Shown: one piece after another, positions 7,545-14,004 of the stretch
Layout: every line of letters starts with the position of its first letter
Numbering within the stretch: position 1 is the stretch's first letter
DNA from: Chromobacterium subtsugae
Lineage (GTDB): Bacteria > Pseudomonadota > Gammaproteobacteria > Burkholderiales > Chromobacteriaceae
Assembly: GCF_001676875.1 (NCBI RefSeq)
Contig: NZ_JYKA01000014.1
Coordinates: 1-64,000, forward strand
DNA: 64,000 nucleotides
Direction of reading: 5' to 3'
Position numbers and translations under genes: made by a program
Notes under the pieces: generated by a model
The model's database searches: none
The model's input: only the letters and a program-made list of their open reading frames with translations
Told to the model about the DNA's origin: nothing

Positions 7545-7886
7545 ATGACCCGCTATAGCAAACGCCAGGGCGGCGGCGTCACCGCCCACTACAACTCTGC
7601 TGCGGATCTAGCACGAGCAGAGGACGAGGCGCGCGAGAGCAACATCCGCTCTCTCGGGCTGTTCATTGGCCTGATTGGAGGAGGGTGGGCCACCTGGCAC
7701 ACCATCATGGCCCACGGCGGCGCCGAGTGGCCGAAGGCAATTCGTTTGATCTTGACCGTGATCGGCGCCGCAGCTGGCGGTGCGGCCCTCTACTGGTTGA
7801 GCGTGCTGATCCTGGCGATGTTTGTTGGCGCGACGGTCGTCTCGATCGCCTGGTTATTCCTTCGATGGTTGTGGAGTGTGATCTAG
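7545..7886 (+). CDS. membrane protein, three hydrophobic segments (113 aa)
   Basis: A polar N-terminus of about 35 residues (MTRYSKRQGGGVTAHYNSAA) precedes hydrophobic helices around LGLFIGLIGGGWATW, LILTVIGAAAGGAALYWL and LILAMFVGATVVSIAWLFL. No motif is recognised. It lies 37 nt after the preceding small membrane gene and 15 nt before the next secreted protein gene. Confidence 0.6.
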   Translation: MTRYSKRQGGGVTAHYNSAADLARAEDEARESNIRSLGLFIGLIGGGWATWHTIMAHGGAEWPKAIRLILTVIGAAAGGAALYWLSVLILAMFVGATVVSIAWLFLRWLWSVI

Positions 7887-7901
7887 GAGGCTGAGGGATA
7901 T

Positions 7902-8210
7902 ATGAAGAGAATGAGTGATTTGGCAGCAATCATAACGGTCCTTGTGGCGCTGCCTGTCATGGCTGATACATTGCTCCCGGACGCGCCGGTACGCGCCAAG
8001 CCTGCGGCCAGCCAGCCACTGGCAGAGAAGGCACCGATGGTGCTGGACCAGGACAAAGCGTCCTATGAGAAACAGTTGAAGCGCGAAGACCTGCAGCGCC
8101 AGATCAATTGCAGCGAGCAACCTGGCAGCCCAAGCTGCCCGCCGGCACGCAAGTTGGAGTCAGAGGCCTGCCAGAGAAATCCAGGAAGTTGCACCGATAA
8201 GGTGTTGTGA
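7902..8210 (+). CDS. secreted or periplasmic protein with C-terminal cysteines (102 aa)
   Basis: MKRMSDLAAIITVLVALPVM forms a signal peptide, probably cleaved after VMA. The mature part is polar and Pro/Lys-rich, then ends with four cysteines (INCSEQ, SPSCPP, EACQRN, GSCTDK) that could form two disulfides in the periplasm. Function unknown. The stop overlaps the start of the next tiny membrane gene by one base. Confidence 0.58.
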   Translation: MKRMSDLAAIITVLVALPVMADTLLPDAPVRAKPAASQPLAEKAPMVLDQDKASYEKQLKREDLQRQINCSEQPGSPSCPPARKLESEACQRNPGSCTDKVL

Positions 8211-8338
8211 TGGTGCCGGCCGCCAACGACCCGCTCTACTACGCCGGCGACGCCGCGGCACTGGACCCGGCCGGCTGCAGGCTGGTGACGATGCTGCTGG
8301 TGGTGGGTGAGTGGGTGTTCTGGTGGGTGGGGTTGTGA
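8210..8338 (+). CDS. 42-residue membrane peptide
   Basis: MVPAANDPLYYAGDAAALDP leads into CRLVTMLLVVGEWVFWWVGL, one strongly hydrophobic Trp-rich segment. It begins at the A of the upstream TGA (TGATG), so it is probably translated by re-initiation. Very short, so confidence rests on that coupling and on the clear membrane segment. Confidence 0.42.
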   Translation: MVPAANDPLYYAGDAAALDPAGCRLVTMLLVVGEWVFWWVGL

Positions 8339-8619
8339 GCGGTCAATGCTAGGCCAAGGTGGTGACGTTGTTCACAAGGCGCAGCGTCAAACGTACTGTT
8401 AGAGTGATGGCGAATGAACGACTTGATGGTAGGCAGTCACACCACTTAAGTACAGTACGCTTCCATGTAAAAGGCATTGGCTGTAGCAAATATGATGCTA
8501 TAGTCTCGGTAAGTTGTGGATTTTTATGGGAATTTGTATTACGATCTAGCGCTTAGCTGCTCGCCTTCACAATCGATATGCATTTAAGATATTATGATTC
8601 CTTCACAGAGGGGATCAAA
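8339..8619. promoter_or_regulatory. AT-rich leader with a candidate promoter
   Basis: No gene is seen. TTGTGG (8514-8519) and TATTAC (8537-8542) are 17 bp apart and face the gene starting at 8620. An 8-bp inverted repeat, CGTACTGT at 8391-8398 and ACAGTACG at 8452-8459, lies upstream. Neither element is close enough to consensus to be sure. Confidence 0.35.
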
Positions 8620-8979
8620 ATGAGTAATGCGGATGAATGGTTAAGGGTAAACGAGCAAGTTGAAGAGGTTTGCGCTGTAATATTTTCAACAGCCACCGAA
8701 GTGCTCCGCAGCGTTAAGCAATTTGGCTTCCAAGATTTACTTCTTGCCCCAAGGCCGAACGCTGAAGACAAACTGCTTCGAGTAAAAGTGTATGAGTCGA
8801 TTCTTGGCGTAGTGATAACGGCTCTCGAAGGCCATGAATTGTATGATCTGGCAAAGCGACTCATTAATGCAAAAGAACAGATTTTAAGACTTGAAATGTT
8901 GATTAATGCAGTCAAGTCTAATGACATTGAAGAGTGCAGAAGACTCGTAGATCTTCTACAAAATCAAGCAGATTTCTAA
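8620..8979 (+). CDS. hypothetical helical protein (119 aa)
   Basis: MSNADEWLRVNEQVEEVCAV starts an almost wholly helical protein with heptad-like stretches (LINAKEQILRLEMLINAV, SNDIEECRRLVDLLQNQ). The ATG at 8620 is chosen because AGAGGGG lies 6 nt upstream; a longer form starting at 8578 lacks this. It is markedly more AT-rich than the flanking phage genes, suggesting separate acquisition. No function assigned. Confidence 0.58.
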   Translation: MSNADEWLRVNEQVEEVCAVIFSTATEVLRSVKQFGFQDLLLAPRPNAEDKLLRVKVYESILGVVITALEGHELYDLAKRLINAKEQILRLEMLINAVKSNDIEECRRLVDLLQNQADF

Positions 8980-9006
8980 CAACCATCACATCAACAGGAG
9001 AGAAAA

Positions 9007-9183
9007 ATGGATGCCTACATGCGCACTTTGACCTCCGCGGATACGGAAAAGACTGCGCTAACCAGCGCGCAGATTTCCAGCCTGCTGGACACTTTACTTT
9101 GCAATATCCGGCAAACGCGCCAAGAGCTGATTGATCTTGGCGTAATCCGCGACAAGCATACCTGCCTTGCTGAAGCTGCATAA
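9007..9183 (+). CDS. small hypothetical protein (58 aa)
   Basis: MDAYMRTLTSADTEKTALTS opens a helical protein with LLDTLLCNIRQTRQELIDLG in the middle. AGGAG stands 6 nt before the ATG. It follows the preceding gene by 27 nt and is ended by the strong terminator at 9208-9234. No family recognised. Confidence 0.5.
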   Translation: MDAYMRTLTSADTEKTALTSAQISSLLDTLLCNIRQTRQELIDLGVIRDKHTCLAEAA

Positions 9184-9207
9184 GCAAGACTTTGCGTTGC
9201 CTGATTG

Positions 9208-9234
9208 AAAAAACCCGCCTCGGCGGGTTTTTCT
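9208..9234 (+). terminator. Rho-independent terminator
   Basis: AAACCCGCC-tc-GGCGGGTTT stem followed by TTCTTT, 25 nt after the stop of the 58-aa gene. The A-run on the other side means it could also work leftward. Confidence 0.8.
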
Positions 9235-9419
9235 TTGCCTTGCCAATCGGGCACCCTCATTCATTCCGCCCTCGCGCCGATCTAGATTTTTAAAATTTAG
9301 CCGGCCAGAACCTCGTTTCGCGCCACTTTTCCAGAATAGGGCCGAAAACTGCGCCTTTCCGGGGCTTGCCGACGAACCCGCTATGCCATGCTAACAGCTC
9401 CACAACGACGGAGATTGTT

Positions 9420-9512
9420 ATGAAGATCGCGCTGATCGGTATCGTGTTTGGTTTCTATGTCGGATTTACATTCCTACTGGGACTGGCCGTCGAGCTGGGT
9501 GCGCGGGTTTGA
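9420..9512 (+). CDS. 30-residue membrane peptide
   Basis: MKIALIGIVFGFYVGFTFLL is a single hydrophobic span followed by AVELGARV. GGAG lies 6 nt upstream of the ATG. It sits alone between two terminators. Small one-helix phage peptides of this kind are common but function is unknown; existence as a gene is only moderately supported. Confidence 0.42.
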   Translation: MKIALIGIVFGFYVGFTFLLGLAVELGARV

Positions 9513-9607
9513 ACCTGAGGTCTTGCCGCGCTGCCGGCCGGCTGCCACACTACCCCCAGGCCCAGGCCTAACCCACCACGGTTCGGATAAAAACACCTGG
9601 CGCCCAC

Positions 9608-9632
9608 GAAGCCCGCCTCGCGCGGGCTTTTT
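9608..9632 (+). terminator. Rho-independent terminator
   Basis: AGCCCGC-ctcgc-GCGGGCT stem and TTTT run. It isolates the regulator gene that follows from read-through. Confidence 0.75.
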
Positions 9633-9639
9633 CACAACC

Positions 9640-9684
9640 GATCAACTTGTTTACGGGTAATAGTTACCACCTTTGTGGTTGATC
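9640..9684. promoter_or_regulatory. 45-bp concentric dyad upstream of HTH regulator
   Basis: Outer arms GATCAAC (9640-9646) and GTTGATC (9678-9684) share exactly the same centre, base 9662, as the inner dyad GGTAA-tag-TTACC (9656-9668). The element ends 20 nt before the regulator ATG at 9704, a usual place for an autoregulatory operator. Confidence 0.5.
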
Positions 9685-9703
9685 TGTGCGGCACCATGCC
9701 GCG

Positions 9704-10045
9704 ATGGATAGCTTCTCCGACCGACTACGGAATGCCCGCGAGAAGCGGGGAATGTCTCAAGAAGTGCTCGCCGGACGCGCAGGCGTGTCCCAAAGCACTA
9801 TCTCTGCTCTTGAACTCGATCCGACCAGAAAGCCGCGCGATCTGCTCAAGCTTGCCAAAGTTCTCATGGTGAGGCCGCAATGGCTGCAGACAGGCAAAGG
9901 GCCGCGGGAGCCGGCGGTGGAGGAGGAAAAGGCCTATATTGCGGCGACCTCTCTGGAGGATCTTGCACGCCAATTGGTAGACCGTGGCAATGACGAGATC
10001 ACCCAACTCTGGGCGCTGATCCTGGCTGAGAAGGACCGTCGCTGA
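9704..10045 (+). CDS. XRE-family transcriptional regulator (113 aa)
   Basis: MDSFSDRLRNAREKRGMSQE begins a classical Cro/CI-type HTH: RAGVSQSTISALE holds the turn and recognition helix. The sequence then reads DLLKLAKVLMVRPQWLQTGK, the usual end of phage repressor N-terminal domains. The C-terminal 40 residues are acidic and helical, with no peptidase domain, so it is not a LexA-type self-cleaving repressor. The ATG at 9704 starts at the family's usual position; upstream starts would add six residues. The dyad element just upstream suggests autoregulation. Confidence 0.8.
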   Translation: MDSFSDRLRNAREKRGMSQEVLAGRAGVSQSTISALELDPTRKPRDLLKLAKVLMVRPQWLQTGKGPREPAVEEEKAYIAATSLEDLARQLVDRGNDEITQLWALILAEKDRR

Positions 10046-10060
10046 TACAACTGCTCCAAC

Positions 10061-10106
10061 GGACAGTGTATGTCCATTGCATCAGATTTTGTCGCACGGT
10101 GTCGCA
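10061..10106. promoter_or_regulatory. candidate operators upstream of the second regulator
   Basis: An inverted repeat GGACA-gtgta-TGTCC (10061-10075) is followed by two direct copies of TGTCGCA at 10090-10096 and 10100-10106, one helical turn apart. The same heptamer reappears as a palindrome at 10470-10489. Confidence 0.45.
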
Positions 10107-10172
10107 TGGATTTTACAAGTGTTCAAACATGAACTATTGCTAATAGTACGTGCTTACACTTAGCATCCATGC

Positions 10173-10496
10173 GTGCAATCCTTCCATGAACGGCTGAAAG
10201 CCATCCTTCGCCTAAAGGGCATCAAAATCACTGCGCTCGCCCGAGCCTGCAGCGTCTCTAGGTCTACCGCATACCGTTGGCTCATAGATGTAGTGCCTAA
10301 CAAAGAACATATGGATATGATTTCCGAGTGCGTTTGCATGCCGGCAGATGTGCTACTCCATGGCCAGGATAGCGCCAGGATGGCAGCCAAGCGACTAGAG
10401 CTACTCGAACTCTGCGAGGACCTGACGTGCAATCAGATGGATGCACTATTGGTTGTTGCGAGGGAGTTTCATGCGACAGGTGTCGCATGTAAGTAA
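10173..10496 (+). CDS. HTH regulator (107 aa)
   Basis: MQSFHERLKAILRLKGIKIT with ALARACSVSRSTAYRWLIDV is an XRE/Cro-like HTH; EHMDMISECVCMPADVLLHG closes the domain. The C-terminal 40 residues are helical and may dimerise. Its upstream region holds TGTCGCA half-sites and its own 3' end holds a palindrome of the same heptamer, so it may control both itself and the gene at 10471. The start lacks a strong ribosome-binding site. Confidence 0.7.
   Translation: MQSFHERLKAILRLKGIKITALARACSVSRSTAYRWLIDVVPNKEHMDMISECVCMPADVLLHGQDSARMAAKRLELLELCEDLTCNQMDALLVVAREFHATGVACK
10470..10489. promoter_or_regulatory. 20-bp palindrome built of TGTCGCA half-sites
   Basis: CATGCGACA-gg-TGTCGCATG is a perfect 9-bp inverted repeat that covers the ATG at 10471 of the next gene. 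Binding there would block its translation start region or transcription through it. Confidence 0.5.
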
Positions 10497-10761
10497 AAAT
10501 ACGTATATGCCCACCGGCGCCGACAGCGTGAGACTGATGGCTCCGCAACAACGCATGTGCTTGTATATGAAAAAAAACGAGAATTCCGTGAGCGGTAACT
10601 TGGCAGTAGGGTGCTGCCTGGCAGATAGGCGAGGCCGAATTGTTGCCGAGGTGACAGTAGGGCTAAGGAAGTATGAGGATGGATCTGTTGAGTTTTACCG
10701 CAGTGGCGATGCAGCTATTTTTGATGATTATCCAGACTGGTTAGCGCAGATGGTGGCGTAA
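10471..10761 (+). CDS. hypothetical protein (96 aa)
   Basis: Starting at ATG 10471 (MRQVSHVSKNTYMPTGADSV), with GAGGGAG 5 nt upstream, it overlaps the regulator gene by 26 nt. The C-terminal 60 residues (LAVGCCLADRRGRIVAEVTV, then YEDGSVEFYRSGDAAIF) look like a small beta domain. No family recognised. A later start at the MKKNENS methionine is also possible. Confidence 0.5.
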   Translation: MRQVSHVSKNTYMPTGADSVRLMAPQQRMCLYMKKNENSVSGNLAVGCCLADRRGRIVAEVTVGLRKYEDGSVEFYRSGDAAIFDDYPDWLAQMVA

Positions 10762-10767
10762 AAATAA

Positions 10768-10791
10768 AGGCGACTCTCAGTCGCCTTTTTT
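10768..10791. terminator. bidirectional terminator between convergent genes
   Basis: GGCGACT-ctc-AGTCGCC stem with T6 on the right and A-rich DNA on the left. It ends the rightward gene at 10761 and overlaps the stop codon of the leftward repressor gene. Confidence 0.78.
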
Positions 10792-11157
10792 GTTTTCCTG
10801 CTCCATGAACGCCTTGCGGAGCAGCTCGAAGGCGTAGGCCTCGCCTTTCTCGCGCAAGAGCTTCACGAGCTCTTCTTCCGTTTGAGCGGTAATCACGACC
10901 TGCTCCGGCACCGCAGCATGTTCGCTGTCGTGGCTCCTGTCCATCCAGCCGTATTCCAGGCCTTCCGCCTCTTCAATCCGCCGCGCCATATCGTCCCCCA
11001 TCCGGCGCGAGTTAGGATTCTTCTTGTCCAGAGTCTTCAGCGTAGAGAGGTAGGAGGCTGAGGAGCCCACCTTTTCGGCTATGCGCGCAGCAGATCCCCT
11101 CGGCTTCAAAAGCCGCGCAAGATTCGCACGCCGTATATCAAAAACATCGATTCCCAT
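10777..11157 (-). CDS. phage repressor-like HTH protein (126 aa)
   Basis: MGIDVFDIRRANLARLLKPR starts an HTH domain (SAARIAEKVGSSASYLSTLK) of the CI-like type, with NPNSRRMGDDMARRIEEAEG as the closing helix. The C-terminal half is short and helical without a Ser/Lys protease, so it resembles a small non-cleavable repressor. It is transcribed away from the CII-like gene at 11438; the shared intergenic region carries GCGAAA half-sites. This arrangement fits the lysogeny switch. The ATG at 11157 lacks a good ribosome-binding site, so the start could be further upstream. Confidence 0.68.
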   Translation of the reverse strand: MGIDVFDIRRANLARLLKPRGSAARIAEKVGSSASYLSTLKTLDKKNPNSRRMGDDMARRIEEAEGLEYGWMDRSHDSEHAAVPEQVVITAQTEEELVKLLREKGEAYAFELLRKAFMEQENKKGD

Positions 11158-11175
11158 GCCCAAATGATAGGAATT

Positions 11176-11231
11176 TTTCGCATCACGTGAAATAAACTCA
11201 TTGCGAAACAAACATGCATATGCTTGCGAAA
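11176..11231. promoter_or_regulatory. candidate repressor operator, GCGAAA half-sites
   Basis: TTTCGC at 11176-11181, TTGCGAAAC at 11201-11209 and TTGCGAAAA at 11224-11232, in an AT-rich divergent intergenic region directly upstream of the repressor gene. The same half-site is clustered at 6097-6189. Confidence 0.5.
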
Positions 11232-11400
11232 AGTTTTGCATAGAGTTAAAGTTTTGAGCGGGGGATTGCATGGAGCATCTCCGTTTCGATGTACCCAATT
11301 GTCAAAGAACACCCGCATCGCGCTCCAAGGTGGCAGCCGGTCGAGGCGCTGCAGCGGGTCTGGCTTGGTGCTGAGTGAAGTATGGCAAAGCGCTAAACCT

Positions 11401-11421
11401 TTGAAAATGATCACTTTTCAA
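11401..11421. promoter_or_regulatory. dyad upstream of CII-like gene
   Basis: TTGAAAA-tgatcac-TTTTCAA, a 7-bp inverted repeat whose spacer is itself built on TGATCA. It lies 17 nt before the ATG at 11438 and is a plausible operator for a Cro-like function. Confidence 0.4.
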
Positions 11422-11437
11422 GGAATTGTTGCGAACC

Positions 11438-11707
11438 ATGTTTTCTGAAATCGATGTGGTGATCTACCAGGTCGTCGCCGACTGGAAGGATCGGACAGGA
11501 TTGAAACTGAGGCATCTGGCTCACGAGCTGGGCATAAACCCCAACTCGCTGAGGCGGAAGGTCAATCGGGACAAAACGACGCACTGTCCGGCTCGTTTTT
11601 CTGTTGCGGAGCGAGCCAGGCTGTACGCGGTCACCGGCGATGAGCGCCTTGTCCCGTTCCTGCCGCGCGAAGCCGCCAACGACTATGCACTCGCGGAGGC
11701 CGCCTAG
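11438..11707 (+). CDS. CII-like phage regulatory protein (89 aa)
   Basis: MFSEIDVVIYQVVADWKDRT leads into LRHLAHELGINPNSLRRKVN, an HTH of the type found in phage CII/CP76 regulators. A conserved-looking cysteine-proline segment (THCPARFSVAERARL) follows. It is the first rightward gene after the divergent operator region and is probably an early activator or Cro-like protein. ATG 11438 is chosen over the TTG at 11426; neither has ideal spacing from AAGGA at 11420. Confidence 0.6.
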   Translation: MFSEIDVVIYQVVADWKDRTGLKLRHLAHELGINPNSLRRKVNRDKTTHCPARFSVAERARLYAVTGDERLVPFLPREAANDYALAEAA

Positions 11708-12219
11708 TGGCCGACCTGAGCGAGCAGATCCACTTCAGCAGCAAAACGGACGAGTGGCCAACACCACAGGCGCTGTTCGACCAGCTGCATGCGGAGTTCG
11801 GGTTCACGCTGGACGTCTGCGCGACACCCGCGAACGCCAAGTGCGAGCGGTTCTTTACGCGTGAGCAGGATGGCCTGGCCCAGGACTGGAGCAGGGAGGT
11901 CGTCTGGATGAATCCGCCGTTCGGTCACCAGATCAAGTTGTGGATGGCTAAGGCGTATCGCTCCAGCATCGACGGCGCTCTGGTGGTCTGCCTGGTGCCG
12001 GCGCGGACGGACACGCGCTGGTTCCACCGCCACGCGCTCAAGGCCGCAGAGATCCGCGCGCTGGATAAGCGACTGCGGTTCGATGGGGCGAAGGCTAAGG
12101 CGCCGTTCCCGGCCGTGCTGGTGGTCTACAAACCGGGCGAGAACGGGCAGTGCAAGTTGAGCGCGTACAAGGTTCCGGGCACCGGCGGCCGGGCGCATGA
12201 AATCAAGGGAGGGGAGTGA
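11707..12219 (+). CDS. phage N-6-adenine DNA methyltransferase (Dam-like)
   Basis: 170 aa with a GTG start overlapping the upstream stop. The early block DEWPTPQALFDQLHAEFGFT and LDVCATPANAKC match the phage Dam family. The catalytic motif is VVWMNPPFG (NPPF, residues about 65-68), followed by a VVCLVPARTDTRWF strand. It transfers methyl groups to adenine in phage DNA, perhaps protecting it from restriction or timing replication. No target-recognition domain is visible at this size, as usual in the family. Confidence 0.88.
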   Translation: MADLSEQIHFSSKTDEWPTPQALFDQLHAEFGFTLDVCATPANAKCERFFTREQDGLAQDWSREVVWMNPPFGHQIKLWMAKAYRSSIDGALVVCLVPARTDTRWFHRHALKAAEIRALDKRLRFDGAKAKAPFPAVLVVYKPGENGQCKLSAYKVPGTGGRAHEIKGGE

Positions 12220-12425
12220 TGGGCATCGAGCAATTGCAGCAGCAGGTCAATGCGCTGGGCAGCATGGTGTCAGGCCTGCGGGAGGACTTGGAGGCGGCGC
12301 AGCAGCAGCTTTGCGAACTGAGCGCGCAGCTGCCGCAAGCGATCAAGGCCGCGATTGCGAATGAGCTTAGGCCGGGCGGAGTACTTTATCAAGCCAAGCG
12401 TGGCGGCGACATGCCTCGCGGATAG
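12219..12425 (+). CDS. small coiled-coil protein (68 aa)
   Basis: MGIEQLQQQVNALGSMVSGL continues with heptads through LREDLEAAQQQLCELSAQL, a coiled coil of about 45 residues, then IKAAIANELRPGGVLYQAKR. The ATG overlaps the methylase stop (TGATG). Its last 59 nt overlap a leftward gene on the other strand. The RPGGVLYQA ending recalls the RQGGMLYKA ending of the tape-measure protein at 35.9 kb, an unexplained similarity. Function unknown. Confidence 0.55.
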   Translation: MGIEQLQQQVNALGSMVSGLREDLEAAQQQLCELSAQLPQAIKAAIANELRPGGVLYQAKRGGDMPRG

Positions 12426-12594
12426 CCACCTCCATAAGGACACCGTAGCTCGATTCGTAGGCCTTGTTGATGGGGATTTCTACATCAATGGTGACCACCG
12501 ATCCGAGCTCGTCGTTATCAGCAGGAATCATCAACTCCACTGCTGCATATCCGTTTGAGTGGTCGTATCTGACTTTGTTGATGAAGGTCTTCAT
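12367..12594 (-). CDS. small protein on the opposite strand (75 aa)
   Basis: MKTFINKVRYDHSNGYAAVE and MIPADNDELGSVVTIDVEIP read as a real beta-rich protein. AGGAGG lies 4 nt before the ATG, the best ribosome-binding site in this area. It runs against the surrounding rightward genes and overlaps the end of the coiled-coil gene by 59 nt. No family recognised; it may be an independently expressed cargo gene. Confidence 0.6.
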   Translation of the reverse strand: MKTFINKVRYDHSNGYAAVELMIPADNDELGSVVTIDVEIPINKAYESSYGVLMEVAIREACRRHAWLDKVLRPA

Positions 12595-12724
12595 ACAGCC
12601 TCCTGTATGCGAATGGTATTTAAGCATATCAGAAGCCGCGTTTCGCAGTCATGCAGGAACAGAAAAACCCACCGTCAACAGCCTGGCCGGGCCTCGGGTG
12701 GGTTCTGAACACAAAGGGAATTAT

Positions 12725-13243
12725 ATGGGAATCATGGTGCAAATCAACGACTTTGTTTCTTACTCGCCGAATAACGGAGTGATTCTGGCTGCCGGTGCGA
12801 AGGGCATGGCACCCGAAGAGATTTTGCAATCAATCTCTCTGGCATTCAGCTGCGCAAATAACAAATATCTGGAGATGGCCGCGCATGGTGGCGTGGGGCC
12901 GCTGTCAAAATATAGTTGCCTCAGTTACCACGACTTTCTTGCGCTGACATCTAGCGCCGCCAAGGCCGAGCAGGAGACGGAGGCTACGCGCGCTGCAAAG
13001 CGGGAGGCGATCCGTCGCCGTCGCTCTTCTTTCGATTCCAAGCGGGATGCGCTTGTCTTGGCCATGATTGATTCCGGCCAGCCGTATATCTGCGCACATC
13101 CCGATTGCATGTCTAGTGAAGACCTGACCGTAGACCATATCAAGCCTCTCTCAAGGGGCGGCACTGACGACCTCGAAAACCTGCAGTTTCTGTGCCGCCC
13201 TTGTAATTCCGCAAAGGGCGCAAGGCTGGAGGTAGGCAGATGA
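12725..13243 (+). CDS. HNH endonuclease (172 aa)
   Basis: The first 100 residues (MGIMVQINDFVSYSPNNGVI onward) form a domain of unknown type rich in Ala. The C-terminal part is an HNH nuclease: a CAHPDC pair, then LTVDHIKPLSRGGTDDLENL and FLCRPCNSAKG, giving the His-Asn-His core plus two CXXC-type zinc ligands. A nuclease of this size in the early region could nick phage or host DNA. AAGGGA precedes the ATG. The stop overlaps the replication gene by ATGA. Confidence 0.82.
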   Translation: MGIMVQINDFVSYSPNNGVILAAGAKGMAPEEILQSISLAFSCANNKYLEMAAHGGVGPLSKYSCLSYHDFLALTSSAAKAEQETEATRAAKREAIRRRRSSFDSKRDALVLAMIDSGQPYICAHPDCMSSEDLTVDHIKPLSRGGTDDLENLQFLCRPCNSAKGARLEVGR

Positions 13244-14004
13244 GCGTGGTGCATTCATTCGATATCCAGCATGCCGCCCTGTATGGCGTAGAGGAAGCCG
13301 TGTTCATCAACAACATATCGTTCTGGATCGCCAAGAACAAGGCAAACGCGCGCCATCTCTACGACGGACGGACTTGGACATACAACAGCATCAAGGCCTT
13401 TGGCGAGTTGTTTCCGTATCTGTCCGAGAAGCAAATCCGCCGCGTCTTGGACAGCCTCGTCCGCCATGGTGTGATCATGAAGGGCAACTACAACGACCAG
13501 GGCTACGACCGGACTTTGTGGTATGCCTTCGTGGACGAATCCATTTTCCTGAACGGGCATCTCATCTGCCCAAATGGGCAAATGGAAGCGCCCAAACGGG
13601 CGAAACGAAACGCCCAGAAGGGCGAACCTATACCAGATGGCTTACCAGATAGTTACACAGATAGTAGTAAAACCAATACGCCGCCGGCTGACGCCAGCGA
13701 CGTCGAGTCCAAGCCCGTTACCGCCAAAGACCTGAAGGCGAAGGGTGTCGATCCCCAGCACGCCGCCGACTTCATGGCAGTCCGTAAGGCCCAGCGCGCC
13801 CCGCTGACTGCCACGGCCCTTGAGGGCATCGAGCGCGAGGCCGCCAAGGCACGGCTGACACTGGCCCAGGCCATCCAGATTGCCGCCGAGCGCGGGTGGC
13901 GAGGCTTCAAGGCTGAATGGCTGTGCCGCGACCCTGACCGCGCACCGCCGGCGCCGCGCATCAACCAAACCCCCAAAAACTACGGCAAGAGCGGGAGGCT
14001 GTGA
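13240..14004 (+). CDS. phage replication initiation protein, O-like (254 aa)
   Basis: Residues 1-110 (SVVHSFDIQHAALYGVEEAV, SIKAFGELFPYLSEKQIRRV, LDSLVRHGVIMKGNYN) form a winged-helix domain like those of lambda-type replication initiators. A flexible middle (about 110-150) is encoded by DNA holding three origin-like iterons. The C-terminal region is helical and probably recruits the helicase loader encoded next. The ATGA overlap with the HNH gene and the TGATG junction with the DnaC-like gene show coupled expression. Role by analogy to lambda O/P. Confidence 0.75.
   Translation: MSVVHSFDIQHAALYGVEEAVFINNISFWIAKNKANARHLYDGRTWTYNSIKAFGELFPYLSEKQIRRVLDSLVRHGVIMKGNYNDQGYDRTLWYAFVDESIFLNGHLICPNGQMEAPKRAKRNAQKGEPIPDGLPDSYTDSSKTNTPPADASDVESKPVTAKDLKAKGVDPQHAADFMAVRKAQRAPLTATALEGIEREAAKARLTLAQAIQIAAERGWRGFKAEWLCRDPDRAPPAPRINQTPKNYGKSGRL
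13567..13680. other. candidate replication origin: three 22-bp iterons plus AT-rich tract
   Basis: GCCC-N4-GGGC dyads start their 14-bp cores at 13567, 13589 and 13611, exactly 22 bp apart. Because 22 is not a multiple of three, the repeat cannot be a by-product of a repeated peptide. Right after it, 13625-13680 is AT-rich for this genome and contains repeated CAGAT motifs, suited to strand opening. The layout inside the initiator gene parallels lambda ori in gene O. Confidence 0.65.

Noticed and set aside
12664-12707. AACCCACC ... GGTGGGTT hairpin before the HNH gene as a terminator
   Set aside because: The loop is long and no T-run follows on either strand; left as a possible structure only.
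13684-14004. Possibility that the O-like gene continues the repeats as a peptide repeat
   Set aside because: The repeat period of 22 nt is out of phase with codons and the encoded residues do not repeat.
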